A DNA stretch of 64,000 nucleotides from an uncultured Lachnospiraceae bacterium. Lineage in GTDB: Bacteria > Bacillota > Clostridia > Lachnospirales > Lachnospiraceae. Location of the stretch: assembly GCA_900542015.1 (NCBI GenBank), contig UQLY01000003.1:62001-126000 (forward strand), given 5' to 3'. The translations under genes were made by a program, and so were the position numbers. A model generated the notes under the pieces. The model saw nothing but the letters and a program-made list of their open reading frames with translations. It searched no databases and was not told the DNA's origin. Shown piece by piece: positions 8,070-17,084 of this stretch (its first letter is position 1; every line of letters starts with the position of its first letter).

Positions 8070-9689
8070 ATGATCCGTGTAAACGGCAAATCAATTGTAA
8101 AAGGAATTGCAATCGGTCGGATTCTGAAGTTTACCAAGACCGAAAACCAGGTAAAGCGGAGCAAAATATCCGACGTAGAAGCGGAAATCAAACGCTATGA
8201 AGCCGCAAGAGCCAAGGCGGAAGAGCAATTAGACAGCCTTTATCAAAAGGCTTTGAAGGAAGTGGGAGAATCCGGCGCCGCAATCTTTGAAGTCCACAGC
8301 ATGATGTTAGGGGACGACGACTATGTAGACAGCATCGTCAATATTATCCGCACCCAGGAGGTCAACGCCGAGTTTGCCGTAGCCACCACAGGCGACAATT
8401 TTTCCGAGCTGTTTGCCTCCATGGACGACGAATATATGAAGGCACGCGCCGCGGATATCAAAGACATATCGGAACGCCTGATCCGAATCCTTTCCGGAAA
8501 CGCCGCAAGCGAAAACAAGATGGAAGAGCCCGTCATCATTATGGCGGAGGATCTGGCTCCCAGCGAGACGGTGCAGCTTGACAAGGATAAACTCCTCGCC
8601 TTTGTTACCCGCCTCGGTTCTTCCAATTCCCATACGGCGATCCTGGCGCGCACCATGAACATTCCCGCCCTGATCAATGTGGACATTTCCGATGAATGGA
8701 ACGGAAAAACAGCGGTCGTAGACGGCTATGACGGAACGCTGATCATAGATCCCACCGAGGAAGTCCTTGCCTTTATGCGGGAAAAGCAGAAGGAAGACGA
8801 AGAAAACCGCCGGCTTTTGCAGGATCTGAAGGGAAAGGAAAACGTTACCCTGGACGGGCATAAAATCGATGTTTACGCCAATATCGGAAATGTATCGGAC
8901 GTTGCCTACGCCCTATCCAACGACGCCGGAGGAATCGGTCTGTTCCGGAGCGAATTTTTATATCTGGAAACCAAGGATTACCCTACGGAAGAAGAACAGT
9001 TTAAGGCTTACCGCGCGGTCGCGGAGAATATGGCAGGGCGCAGGGTCATCATCCGCACGCTGGATATCGGCGCCGACAAGCAGGTCGATTATTTTCATCT
9101 GGATCAGGAGGATAACCCCGCCATGGGATTTCGCGCCATCCGCATCTGCCTGACCCGACCGGAAATATTCAAAACCCAGTTGCGCGCCCTGTTGCGCGCC
9201 AGCGCTTTCGGAAATATTTCCATTATGTTTCCCATGATTATCTCCGTAGACGAGGTAAGGCACATAAAAAGCATCCTGGAGGAAGTCAAAACGGACCTGA
9301 AAGAACAGAAGGTTTCCTTTCAGGATGTGGAAATCGGCATTATGATAGAAACGCCCGCCGCGGTTATGATCGGCGAAGAGCTGGCAAAGGAAGTGGATTT
9401 TTTCAGCATCGGCACCAACGACCTGACCCAGTATACTCTTGCAATCGACAGGCAGAATCCCCGTCTGGACGCGTTTTACGACCCTCATCATCCCGCCGTA
9501 TTGCGAATGATTAAGCAGGTTATTGACAACGGTCACAAAGAAGGCTGCTGGGTGGGGATCTGCGGCGAGCTTGCCGCCGACCTGACGCTGACCAAAACAT
9601 TTCTGGAAATGGGAATCGACGAGCTGTCCGTTTCCCCCTCCTCCATCTTAGGTCTGCGTAAAACTATACGGGAAACCACCTTGAATTAG
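8070..9689 (+). CDS. ptsI: PTS enzyme I (phosphoenolpyruvate-protein phosphotransferase)
   Basis: 539 residues from the ATG at 8070, 13 bases after the HPr stop with AAGGGGG upstream; the frame is open further upstream into ptsH but that part does not look like the family. Enzyme I takes phosphate from phosphoenolpyruvate and gives it to HPr. The phosphorylated residue is His188 in SNSHTAILAR. The PEP-binding barrel shows SIGTNDLTQYTLAIDR and GICGELA with the conserved active-site Cys. It is slightly shorter than the common 570 residues but all key motifs are present. It completes the soluble phosphorelay of the sucrose locus. Confidence 0.95.
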   Translation: MIRVNGKSIVKGIAIGRILKFTKTENQVKRSKISDVEAEIKRYEAARAKAEEQLDSLYQKALKEVGESGAAIFEVHSMMLGDDDYVDSIVNIIRTQEVNAEFAVATTGDNFSELFASMDDEYMKARAADIKDISERLIRILSGNAASENKMEEPVIIMAEDLAPSETVQLDKDKLLAFVTRLGSSNSHTAILARTMNIPALINVDISDEWNGKTAVVDGYDGTLIIDPTEEVLAFMREKQKEDEENRRLLQDLKGKENVTLDGHKIDVYANIGNVSDVAYALSNDAGGIGLFRSEFLYLETKDYPTEEEQFKAYRAVAENMAGRRVIIRTLDIGADKQVDYFHLDQEDNPAMGFRAIRICLTRPEIFKTQLRALLRASAFGNISIMFPMIISVDEVRHIKSILEEVKTDLKEQKVSFQDVEIGIMIETPAAVMIGEELAKEVDFFSIGTNDLTQYTLAIDRQNPRLDAFYDPHHPAVLRMIKQVIDNGHKEGCWVGICGELAADLTLTKTFLEMGIDELSVSPSSILGLRKTIRETTLN

Positions 9690-9702
9690 GCTGAACTACT
9701 CA

Positions 9703-9731
9703 TTGACACGCCCCTTTTTCCCCTTTATAAT
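9703..9731 (+). promoter_or_regulatory. Consensus sigma-A promoter of the HD-GYP gene
   Basis: TTGACA (9703-9708) and TATAAT (9726-9731) match consensus perfectly and are exactly 17 bases apart, 35 bases upstream of the start codon at 9766. This gives the HD-GYP gene its own strong promoter. Confidence 0.85.
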
Positions 9732-9765
9732 TTGTATAAAGAGAAACGGAAATGGGGGCGTTCCA

Positions 9766-10845
9766 ATGCAAAAAGTTTTATTATCCGACCTGACAAATGG
9801 TATGATCACCGCTGAAGATGTTTTTTCTGTTGATGGACAGTTAATTGTCCCCAAAGGAATCGCATTAACGGAAAATCTGATCGCAAGACTTTTTTCTTTT
9901 GATATTTTTTCCATTAAAATAGAAGATGAAATACTGACAACAAACGTAACGGACGCTGATCTGACGGAAAAGTCCTATGCCGAAAAGCTCAAGGCTTCTC
10001 CCGATTTTCAGGCTTTTAAAGAGGAGTTTAAAGAAACGGTTGATAAACTGACCTTTTCCCTAAACGCTCTTGTGGAAAAAAACGCGGAATTTGACGTCCA
10101 GGGTCTTTTATCCGACACCGTAGGTCTGATTGAACGCAGGGATTATCATACGGGCATTATGGACATGATGCTCAATATGCATGATTACGACGACTGCACC
10201 TACGCCCATTCCCTGAATGTCGCCTTGATCTGCAACATCTTCGCCGGCTGGCTGCATTTCAGCCCCGCCGAAAAAGAGCTTGCTACGGCATGCGGTCTGT
10301 TCCACGATGTGGGCAAGATCCAGATTCCTGCGGATATTATCAAAAAACCCGGCAAGCTGACGCCTGCCGAATACAATATTGTTAAGACCCATCCCCTGGA
10401 GTCCTACAAGATGCTCTCCCGCTACAACCTCCCCGATGAGGTTAAAAATGCGGCTCTGATGCACCACGAACGTTGTGACGGCTCCGGTTATCCCTACGGC
10501 TTTACTTCCGAAAAGATCAGCCGTTTTGCCAAGCTGGTAGCGATCGCCGACGTATATGAAGCGATGACCAGCCGCCGCACCTACCGGGAAGCGCTGTGCC
10601 CGTTCCGCGTTATTACGCATTTTGAGAACGACGGCTTACAGAAGTACGATCCCGAGTTCCTGCTGCCGTTTCTGGAAAACGTCGTAAATACTTTCCTGAA
10701 CCAGAGGGTCCGTTTAAGCAACGGTCTGGAAGGAAGCATCATCTTCATCAACCCGGTGGCGCTCTCCAAGCCCACGGTCAAAGTAGGGGACAAATTCTTA
10801 GATTTAAAGAAAATGAATAATCTGGAAATCGAACAGATCATTTAG
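9766..10845 (+). CDS. HD-GYP domain protein (probable cyclic-di-GMP phosphodiesterase)
   Basis: 359 residues from the ATG at 9766 with GGGGGCG upstream. The first 130 residues hold an N-terminal segment of the kind often found before HD-GYP domains, without a receiver or membrane segment. The HD-GYP domain carries His148, the HD pair His180-Asp181 in LFHDVGKI, His209, His233-His234 and Gly-Tyr-Pro 241-243, plus Asp262, so the metal site appears complete. Members hydrolyse cyclic-di-GMP or related dinucleotides. About 70 further residues follow the domain. It has its own perfect promoter, and no cyclic-dinucleotide synthase is seen in this window. Confidence 0.88.
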   Translation: MQKVLLSDLTNGMITAEDVFSVDGQLIVPKGIALTENLIARLFSFDIFSIKIEDEILTTNVTDADLTEKSYAEKLKASPDFQAFKEEFKETVDKLTFSLNALVEKNAEFDVQGLLSDTVGLIERRDYHTGIMDMMLNMHDYDDCTYAHSLNVALICNIFAGWLHFSPAEKELATACGLFHDVGKIQIPADIIKKPGKLTPAEYNIVKTHPLESYKMLSRYNLPDEVKNAALMHHERCDGSGYPYGFTSEKISRFAKLVAIADVYEAMTSRRTYREALCPFRVITHFENDGLQKYDPEFLLPFLENVVNTFLNQRVRLSNGLEGSIIFINPVALSKPTVKVGDKFLDLKKMNNLEIEQII

Positions 10846-10982
10846 CACATCGATATCGATAAGCCAAAAGAAGCGGGAGCTGTTGACAGACAGATAAAAT
10901 ATTTAATGACCATCTATAAGCAATGGCTCCGTTCTGAACATAAACCCCTTGAATCATTTCATACAATACAATTTATAACATT

Positions 10983-11013
10983 AAAAAAGCCTGAGAAAAT
11001 CTCAGGCTTTTTT
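10983..11013. terminator. Bidirectional rho-independent terminator
   Basis: GCCTGAG/CTCAGGC stem with an AAAAT loop, flanked by six A and six T. It can end the leftward tRNA transcript (tRNA-Gly ends three bases away) and also the rightward HD-GYP transcript. Confidence 0.85.
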
Positions 11014-11015
11014 CA

Positions 11016-11087
11016 AGCACGAGACGGGATTCGAACCCGCGACCCTCGCCTTGGCAAGGCGATACTCCACCACTGAGCCACTCGTGC
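11016..11087 (-). tRNA. tRNA-Gly (GCC)
   Basis: Cloverleaf with acceptor GCACGAG/CTCGTGC, anticodon arm TCGCC-TTGCCAA-GGCGA giving anticodon GCC, and the T-arm motif GGTTCGAATCC. CCA is not encoded. First of three clustered tRNAs read leftward. Confidence 0.95.
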
Positions 11088-11091
11088 ACAA

Positions 11092-11162
11092 AGCGGGTGA
11101 TGGGAATCGAACCCACGTATCCAGCTTGGAAGGCTGGTGTTCTACCATTGAACTACACCCGC
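11092..11162 (-). tRNA. tRNA-Gly (TCC)
   Basis: Acceptor GCGGGTG/CACCCGC; anticodon arm CCAGC-CTTCCAA-GCTGG gives anticodon TCC; T-arm GGTTCGATTCC. CCA is not encoded. Four bases separate it from the GCC isoacceptor. Confidence 0.95.
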
Positions 11163-11166
11163 GCAG

Positions 11167-11239
<73 letters not shown>

Positions 11240-11256
11240 TTGCCGCATCTTTGCCT

Positions 11257-11285
11257 ATTTTACAAGACATCCTATGACTTGTCAA
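11257..11285 (-). promoter_or_regulatory. Promoter of the Phe-Gly-Gly tRNA cluster
   Basis: On the minus strand TTGACA (11280-11285) and TAAAAT (11257-11262) are 17 bases apart, 17 bases upstream of tRNA-Phe. Confidence 0.75.
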
Positions 11286-11328
11286 GAAAAATGCGGTATA
11301 TTTTTACATATATTTTCAGATATATTTT

Positions 11329-13452
11329 CTACATTTTGAAAATCGCCAGCGCATCGTTCAGACTGTCGGCAAGATGCAGCAATTTTTCGGAAGACTCTTC
11401 CAGATTGTTCATCGTATCGCTCATATTCTGAGCCGCCTGCATCGTTGATTGTGCGGACGCTGCGTTCTGTTCGGAAATTGCGGACAGATCCTGTACGACT
11501 CCCTTGATCGCATCTCCCGAACCGCTCAATACATCCATCTTTTCTTTGATGCTGCCGATATTGCCCAGGGAATTCTCCACGCCCTCTGCAACCGCGTTGT
11601 ACTTTGTCTTGGTCTCTTCCAGCTTATTCTGCTGGTGGTCCATATTGGCGCGAACCTCGCCCATGATCTCCACCATCCTGTCGGATTCGGACATCACTTC
11701 CTCAATGATCTTTTCAATCTCATCCGCGGAATTATTGGACTGTTCCGCCAGCTTGCAGATCTGCTCCGCCACAACTGCGAACCCTCTTCCCGCTTCTCCT
11801 GCCCGCGCCGCTTCTATGCTGGCATTTAAGGACAACAGATCGGTTTCGTCCGCAATAGACTGAATCATCGCTACAGCCGTATGGATGCTCTGTATGGACT
11901 GATTCATAATTGCGATCTGGTCCGCTATCCTCGTAACCGAAGCTTTCGTATCCTCATTGGAGGAATTTAACTCGCCGATAATCTGCTCCGACTCCTTCTC
12001 CGCAGAAGACATCTGTCCCGCATGTTTTGTCAGAGAATCCACTTCATCCGTAATATAATTGATCTGCTCGCCGATCATCGTCACATTGTCATTTGCCGTC
12101 GCCGTTCCTTCCGCCTGGGTCGCCGCCCCCTGGGAAATCTCTTCCACGGAACATAACACGCCTTCCACGGTTTCCTTCGTATCCTGCGCCATATCCGTCA
12201 GCCGGTTCGCCGAATATACCAGATCATCCGCAGAGCTCTTAATATTGTTTACAATCCTGCGAAGCTCGGTCTGTAACTGAACGGAAATCCCGTAAATATC
12301 GCCCAATTCGTCATTCTGTCTCAACTGTTTTTCATCGGGAACCGCACTCAGCTCTCCGGCAACGATTCTGGAAAGAAATTCTTTCGTCTTTTTCATGGTC
12401 GCAACCATAGCGCGGGACAACAGCATGATAATCACCGATGCAACCACAACGAAAATCAAAGAGAAAACAATGATTTTCATAATCTGGCTGTTGATCGTCC
12501 CCTGAATGGAGGAAGTCTCCATCGCAACCTCAATAGCTCCCACAACCGAGCCGTCCGAGTTGATTAACGGCTGGTAATAAGCATAGTAGCTTCTGCCCTG
12601 AATATCAAAATTTTTCTGGAAAGCATGCTCTCCTGCTGCAATCCGCTCATAAATTTCCTTATCCAGAGACGTTCCGATTGCAATTCCTCCGTTTTCCTTT
12701 TCAAGGGTTGTGATCAGACGCATGTTGCCGAAAAACAGACTTGCTTCAAATCCCGTCTGCTCCTTTAATCCGTCAATCAGTTTGCTGTCGCCGGAAATAA
12801 CCGTATCTCCCTTGGTAACCTTTCCGGTCATACCCTTCTTATAATCGCCCTCATACAAATTCGTATAAGTTTCGTCTAAGGTCGCGGCTACGATCTGCAA
12901 TGATTTCTCTATCTCGTTTTCAATTCCCGTACGCAGCGCGCCGGCACTGAAAACGGTAATCCCGATACAGATCAGGATCATCGGAAACAGGCAAAGCCCT
13001 ACCAGTTTGCGGGAAAAGGTCAGGAAACGCTTTCTCTCCTTAAACTGATATTCCTCCGGCTGTACCTTTGCCGCACCGTCATATGAAGTATCCGCTTCCC
13101 TTTGATCATCCGCCATGTCTGCGGCGCCCGCTTCGGATTCTTCATACGCCGTATCGGCGGTATCCGCTTCGATTTCTTCCGGCGCCGTGTCTGCGGCACC
13201 CGCTTCGTCCTCATACGCCGTATCGGCGGTGTCCGCCTGATCCTCTTCATCCGTCATATCCGCAGCATCGGCGGCGGTCTCATCCGTAGCGATTGTCTCA
13301 TCCGCGACGGTTGCCTCATCTGCGGCAGCGCCCTGCTCCGCGGCATTTCTTTCCTTCATCAGATCGGCAAGTTCATCCTCCACCGAGATATTCTGCTCTT
13401 CCTCCGTCAGTTCCACGGAAGCCAATAATTTTTCCAATTCATCTTTGTCCAT
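11329..13452 (-). CDS. Methyl-accepting chemotaxis protein with long acidic N-terminal repeat tail
   Basis: 707 residues. Residues 40-130 are a low-complexity stretch of Ala, Asp, Glu and Thr with a repeated unit (ADTADTAYE, then EAGAAD) of about 24 residues. A first membrane helix lies at about 149-171, then an extracellular single-Cache-like sensor domain, a second helix ([19 protein letters not shown]), a HAMP domain and the cytoplasmic signalling hairpin with the conserved [14 protein letters not shown] tip. The topology places the acidic tail in the cytoplasm before TM1, where receptors normally have only a few residues. Receptors of this class control CheA kinase; the ligand is unknown. 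No other chemotaxis gene is in the window. Confidence 0.92.
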   Translation of the reverse strand: MDKDELEKLLASVELTEEEQNISVEDELADLMKERNAAEQGAAADEATVADETIATDETAADAADMTDEEDQADTADTAYEDEAGAADTAPEEIEADTADTAYEESEAGAADMADDQREADTSYDGAAKVQPEEYQFKERKRFLTFSRKLVGLCLFPMILICIGITVFSAGALRTGIENEIEKSLQIVAATLDETYTNLYEGDYKKGMTGKVTKGDTVISGDSKLIDGLKEQTGFEASLFFGNMRLITTLEKENGGIAIGTSLDKEIYERIAAGEHAFQKNFDIQGRSYYAYYQPLINSDGSVVGAIEVAMETSSIQGTINSQIMKIIVFSLIFVVVASVIIMLLSRAMVATMKKTKEFLSRIVAGELSAVPDEKQLRQNDELGDIYGISVQLQTELRRIVNNIKSSADDLVYSANRLTDMAQDTKETVEGVLCSVEEISQGAATQAEGTATANDNVTMIGEQINYITDEVDSLTKHAGQMSSAEKESEQIIGELNSSNEDTKASVTRIADQIAIMNQSIQSIHTAVAMIQSIADETDLLSLNASIEAARAGEAGRGFAVVAEQICKLAEQSNNSADEIEKIIEEVMSESDRMVEIMGEVRANMDHQQNKLEETKTKYNAVAEGVENSLGNIGSIKEKMDVLSGSGDAIKGVVQDLSAISEQNAASAQSTMQAAQNMSDTMNNLEESSEKLLHLADSLNDALAIFKM
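13115..13260. repeat. Degenerate in-frame repeats in the chemotaxis receptor gene
   Basis: About two 72-base units plus a partial third, containing the shared block TACGCCGTATCGGCGG (13145-13160 and again near 13214-13229), encode the [15 protein letters not shown] acidic repeats. Three-base indels separate the copies and keep the frame. Confidence 0.7.
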
Positions 13453-13588
13453 TTGTAAACCCTCGCCTTATTACCCAGTTACCATAATTTTAAACATAAC
13501 CATGTATTTATTTTAACACATTCCTGCTTGCACATTCAATATGTTTAGAAAAGTACTTTCGGTATCTTCTGTAGAAAATTCCGATATT

Positions 13589-14644
13589 TCAGTCAGCCAG
13601 CCGCCCTGCAATTTCCATGACCATGCCGGATACCCGGTTTTTTTCCAGCCAGTCCCTTTCCGCAGAGCTTAACAGTCCCAGCTTTTGGGACGCCGCGATC
13701 TGATTTGCCATACCGAAATAGTGCATCAGCTCCGGATAACCTTGGACCCGGTCCAATACGCTTTCGCCGTAAGCCTCGTATTCGTGCTCGCAGCTTGTAA
13801 TGATCTGCATGGCAAGCTTTAATTCTCCGTTGATATCGCTTGCCTCCATAAGGACGTCCGGTCTCTTCTTTATGTATTCCATAAAGTAAGCCTTTGCTTC
13901 CGACAGCCTCTTTTCCATAATCAATTCCGACAGCCGGTTTTTGACTTCTATGGTCTCCTTCTTCTCTCCGACCATTCCAACGACGGATTCATGTACCTTC
14001 AGACCGTTTACCACGGCATAGACCTTCAGCAGAAATTCCGACAAAAAGCCAAAGACCCGTTTATGATAATCGTCATAACCGCTAAAGTCCATCTGCGGCT
14101 CCATGCAAAAGAATATTTCAAACAGCCAGTTGACATAGGCGTCAAACAGTTCCCGCCTGCAGATGATCATATTGCCGAAGTACGTCTTATTCTCATGCAC
14201 CAGCTTCTCAAACACCGGATAATACGCCGGAAACTTCTCTTTCAGTACCGCGGCGAGCAGATCCAGGTCCTTAATATGGTGATTTTCTTTGAATCCGTCA
14301 TAATAAGCGCTCCTTAAAGACAACGTCTTAGTCGTCATCATATCGTATTTCTGCAAAACCGCTTCGATCTCCGCCGCCGTATACGCCTTGCCCTGTGCAT
14401 TGATCAGGTATCTGCGGTAATGGCAGCTTCCTTTAATATCCGCATCGGGACAGTTCCTCGCAGCCCAATACAGTCCGGTCAGCTCGCTGTAATAACAGTT
14501 TTTGCCCGATATCTCATCCCCGGTATCGTCCCCCTGATAGCCCAGATCGGGTTTGCCTTTTCTGCCCACATGGAGCGGCACATAGATCGGGTCCTTTGGC
14601 GGTTCAAACGCCTTATGGGTGCATACATAAATCCGTACCTTCAA
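13589..14644 (-). CDS. DUF4422 protein (putative glycosyltransferase)
   Basis: 351 residues starting at a TTG with AGGAG seven bases upstream. The N-terminal 230 residues match the DUF4422 pattern: IYVCTHK, a LGYQGDDTGDEIS segment, and the ELTGLYWAARN and SCHYRRYL motifs. DUF4422 proteins are usually encoded in polysaccharide or capsule clusters and are thought to be glycosyltransferases. The C-terminal 120 residues are helical and not recognised. Unusually, no other polysaccharide genes are nearby. The activity is inferred from the family only. Confidence 0.75.
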   Translation of the reverse strand: MKVRIYVCTHKAFEPPKDPIYVPLHVGRKGKPDLGYQGDDTGDEISGKNCYYSELTGLYWAARNCPDADIKGSCHYRRYLINAQGKAYTAAEIEAVLQKYDMMTTKTLSLRSAYYDGFKENHHIKDLDLLAAVLKEKFPAYYPVFEKLVHENKTYFGNMIICRRELFDAYVNWLFEIFFCMEPQMDFSGYDDYHKRVFGFLSEFLLKVYAVVNGLKVHESVVGMVGEKKETIEVKNRLSELIMEKRLSEAKAYFMEYIKKRPDVLMEASDINGELKLAMQIITSCEHEYEAYGESVLDRVQGYPELMHYFGMANQIAASQKLGLLSSAERDWLEKNRVSGMVMEIAGRLAD

Positions 14645-14705
14645 ACTAATGCTCCTATCTGAATACTGCTTTTATCTGAATAGCGCTTTTATTTGAATAG
14701 CGCTT

Positions 14706-16007
14706 CTATCCCAACAGATAATTGACAAACTGCTGCGCCGTCCTGCCGGAGATACCTCCGTGGCTCAATTCCCACTTATTCGCCTCCGCTTTGATCTCAT
14801 CGTCTGACATGGTAATGCCCGCCCTTCTGGCAAGACCGATGGCAATCTCGTAATATTCCTTGGGCGTCGGCTTGGAATAGCTGATGGTAACGCCGAAACG
14901 GTTTACCAGAGATAATTTTTCCTCCATGGTATCCGAACGGTGCAGCCCGTCCTGAAACTCCATATCGTTGCGGTCGTTCCATGTCTCTTTAATCAGATGC
15001 CGCCTGTTTGAGGTGGCATAGATCAGGATATTTTCCGGTTTTGTCTCCACGCCGCCTTCGATAACAGCCTTTAAAAATTTGTATTCCACTTCAAATTCTT
15101 CAAAGGAAAGATCGTCCATATAAATGATAAATTTATAATTGCGGTTCTTGATCTGGGCGATAACGTTGGACAGATCCTTAAACTGATGCTTGTAAATTTC
15201 AATCATCCGCAGACCCTTATCATAAAATTCATTGACGATCGCCTTGATGCTCGTGGATTTTCCGGTGCCGCTGTCGCCGAACAGTAACACATTGTTAGCC
15301 TTTCTTCCTTCCACAAAGGCTTTCGTATTAGCGATCAGCTTCTTTTTCTGAATCTCATATCCGATCAGATCGTCCAGCATGACCTTATCCATATTGTTGA
15401 TCGCCTGGAACGTAATATGTCCGAATTCATCCACATTTCCGATCCGGAACGCCTTGTTCAGCCCAAACATGCCGACGCCGTAGTCTCTGTAAAAATCCGT
15501 TACGCAGGCAAAAAATTCTTCTTCCGTCTTTGCCGCCGCTAACTTTCCGCTCAAAGCCCGTACCTTTTCGCTGACGTTTTTATTGTACATCAGTTCCGGT
15601 TTTCCGATGGCGCGGTAATCCGAAAGAGTGGAAAAGCAATCCACTCCCAGGGCGTCCTCCAGATAACCGAAATCGTAATGGAACAGCTCCATAAAAGCTT
15701 TAAAGTCGTTTTTTGCAAAATGGTTGACGCTTCCGTCGTTGGCTCCTATTTTTTCACAGGTAATGCTGAAAGGATTTTCATCGGTAATCAAAAGATAGGT
15801 CAGATAATTTTGCCATAAATTTTGATCAAAGCCATAATCCGTCGCCACAATCAGTATTTTTTTTATCTGCCGGTAAACCTTCGTTACCAGCTCGTCCTTG
15901 TCAAACGCGCCGGATTTTACCTTTCCGCAAATATCCGAAAGCTCCATTAAAATACAATCCTTCGGCAAATCGCCGTATATGATTAGTTTTGATATGATCT
16001 GATTCAA
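14706..16007 (-). CDS. DUF815 family AAA+-like ATPase
   Basis: 433 residues from a TTG at 16007, which has AAAGGAG eight bases upstream; a GTG at 16016 is an alternative. An alpha-helical N-terminal half precedes a P-loop domain with Walker A GDSGTGKS (about residues 244-251), an acidic Walker B (FIIYMDD) and an arginine-rich region. DUF815 ATPases are widespread in Clostridia and their role is unknown. The gene follows the XRE regulator directly, with the stop of the regulator overlapping the start region, so the two are translationally coupled. Confidence 0.8.
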   Translation of the reverse strand: MNQIISKLIIYGDLPKDCILMELSDICGKVKSGAFDKDELVTKVYRQIKKILIVATDYGFDQNLWQNYLTYLLITDENPFSITCEKIGANDGSVNHFAKNDFKAFMELFHYDFGYLEDALGVDCFSTLSDYRAIGKPELMYNKNVSEKVRALSGKLAAAKTEEEFFACVTDFYRDYGVGMFGLNKAFRIGNVDEFGHITFQAINNMDKVMLDDLIGYEIQKKKLIANTKAFVEGRKANNVLLFGDSGTGKSTSIKAIVNEFYDKGLRMIEIYKHQFKDLSNVIAQIKNRNYKFIIYMDDLSFEEFEVEYKFLKAVIEGGVETKPENILIYATSNRRHLIKETWNDRNDMEFQDGLHRSDTMEEKLSLVNRFGVTISYSKPTPKEYYEIAIGLARRAGITMSDDEIKAEANKWELSHGGISGRTAQQFVNYLLG

Positions 16008-16012
16008 CGATA

Positions 16013-16441
16013 TCACTCCTTTGTCTCTGCCATTTTCAGTTTAATGTCCTGTATGTTTCTGGTAATTTCATCCAAAGTCTGCATGACGGCGTCCAGCTTT
16101 TCTCTTTCTTCCTCGTCGATCACCCCGTCCTGTATGATGTCGATCAGCGTCTTGGAAATTTCATCGATATCCTGCGCCGATCCTAAAAATCTGAGTATCA
16201 CTCTGTCCAGATTATCACAAGACTGATGGTGTCCCTTCTCCGTCGGCTGATCCTTTAACAGATAATCCAGACTGACGCCGAACATATTGCTGATCATGAC
16301 CAGCTTTTCCGTTTCCGGCAGCGTCACGCCGGATTCCCATTTGGAAACGGCCTGTCTGCTTACCATCAGCTTATCCGCCAGCGCCTCCTGCGACAGCTTG
16401 CTCCTCGTCCTCAGACTCAATATTTTTTCTGCAAAACTCAT
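16013..16441 (-). CDS. XRE-family transcriptional regulator
   Basis: 142 residues. The N-terminal helix-turn-helix spans about residues 7-60 (LRTRSKLSQEALADKL, then VSRQAVSKWESG). The C-terminal 60 residues are helical, probably for dimerisation. It is encoded immediately upstream of the DUF815 ATPase and probably in one transcript, so it may control that gene; no operator could be identified with confidence. Family assignment is safe. Confidence 0.88.
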   Translation of the reverse strand: MSFAEKILSLRTRSKLSQEALADKLMVSRQAVSKWESGVTLPETEKLVMISNMFGVSLDYLLKDQPTEKGHHQSCDNLDRVILRFLGSAQDIDEISKTLIDIIQDGVIDEEEREKLDAVMQTLDEITRNIQDIKLKMAETKE

Positions 16442-16587
16442 ACTGTAATCTCCTCATAATATTTTTAAATACCTGAATATAAGCCGCTTCTTTGCGTCCC
16501 GCCCCTCCACGGTTGTCAACTTTAAGTTGCCCTTCTCTCCTTCCATCATAACATACCCCTATAAAAAAGCAAGAGCTTTACTTTTTC

Positions 16588-16616
16588 TTGACATTAGTAC
16601 GAAATCGTACTACAAT
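16588..16616 (+). promoter_or_regulatory. Promoter of the marR-MATE operon
   Basis: TTGACA (16588-16593) and TACAAT (16611-16616) are 17 bases apart. The spacer and -10 box are covered by an operator palindrome, and a second palindrome follows. Confidence 0.8.
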
Positions 16617-16637
16617 CCCATTTGTACGATTTCGTAC
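16595..16637. promoter_or_regulatory. Twin MarR operators
   Basis: Two copies of one palindrome: GTACGAAATCGTAC at 16597-16610, in the spacer of the promoter, and its reverse complement GTACGATTTCGTAC at 16624-16637, just downstream of the -10 box. The centres are 27 bases apart. The layout fits strong autorepression by the MarR protein encoded next. Confidence 0.82.
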
Positions 16638-16650
16638 TAAGGAGGCTGCC

Positions 16651-17082
16651 ATGGAATACATTGTAAACGCACATTTAAAACGATTTAATCTGCTGACGTC
16701 GGAAATCAACGCGGCTTATCACGACGCCGCCCTCAAAATGGGGCTGTCCGACAGCGCGTTCCACATTCTCTATACGCTCTGCTGGTGCGACGGCGAATGT
16801 CCGCTTTCCGATATTACAACGGGCGCCAGCAAGCAGACCATCAATTCCGCCTTACGCAAACTGGAAGCGGAAAATATCGTCCGTTTGGAAACCTATCAGG
16901 GAAGGAAAAAGAAAGTCAGTCTGACAGATGCAGGCTATGCTCTCGCAAAAAACACGATCCTTCCCCTCATCGCCATTGAAAACGGAATTTTCGGAAGCTG
17001 GTCGGACGAAGAAAAAAATCTCTATATAGAATTAACCAGACAGTATTTGTCAGTTTTTACAGAAAAAATAAAGGAGCTGTAA
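16651..17082 (+). CDS. MarR-family regulator
   Basis: 143 residues from the ATG at 16651 with AAGGAGG upstream; the frame is open upstream through the promoter but that part is non-coding. The winged helix is in the middle (LSDITTGASKQTINSALRKLE), between dimerisation helices. MarR proteins usually repress efflux genes and release DNA on binding a small aromatic or antibiotic ligand. It is followed after two bases by a MATE transporter gene, and twin operators cover the shared promoter. Ligand unknown. Confidence 0.9.
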   Translation: MEYIVNAHLKRFNLLTSEINAAYHDAALKMGLSDSAFHILYTLCWCDGECPLSDITTGASKQTINSALRKLEAENIVRLETYQGRKKKVSLTDAGYALAKNTILPLIAIENGIFGSWSDEEKNLYIELTRQYLSVFTEKIKEL

Positions 17083-17084
17083 CT

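Noticed and set aside
10906..11073. Rightward frame after the HD-GYP stop running into the tRNA-Gly gene (ends in a DGIRTRDP-like string).
   Set aside because: This peptide string is the well-known artefact of translating tRNA genes in antisense. The upstream part has no ribosome site.
16013..16016. GTG at 16016 as start of the DUF815 gene.
   Set aside because: The AAAGGAG ribosome site touches this codon; the TTG at 16007 has normal spacing. It remains an alternative.
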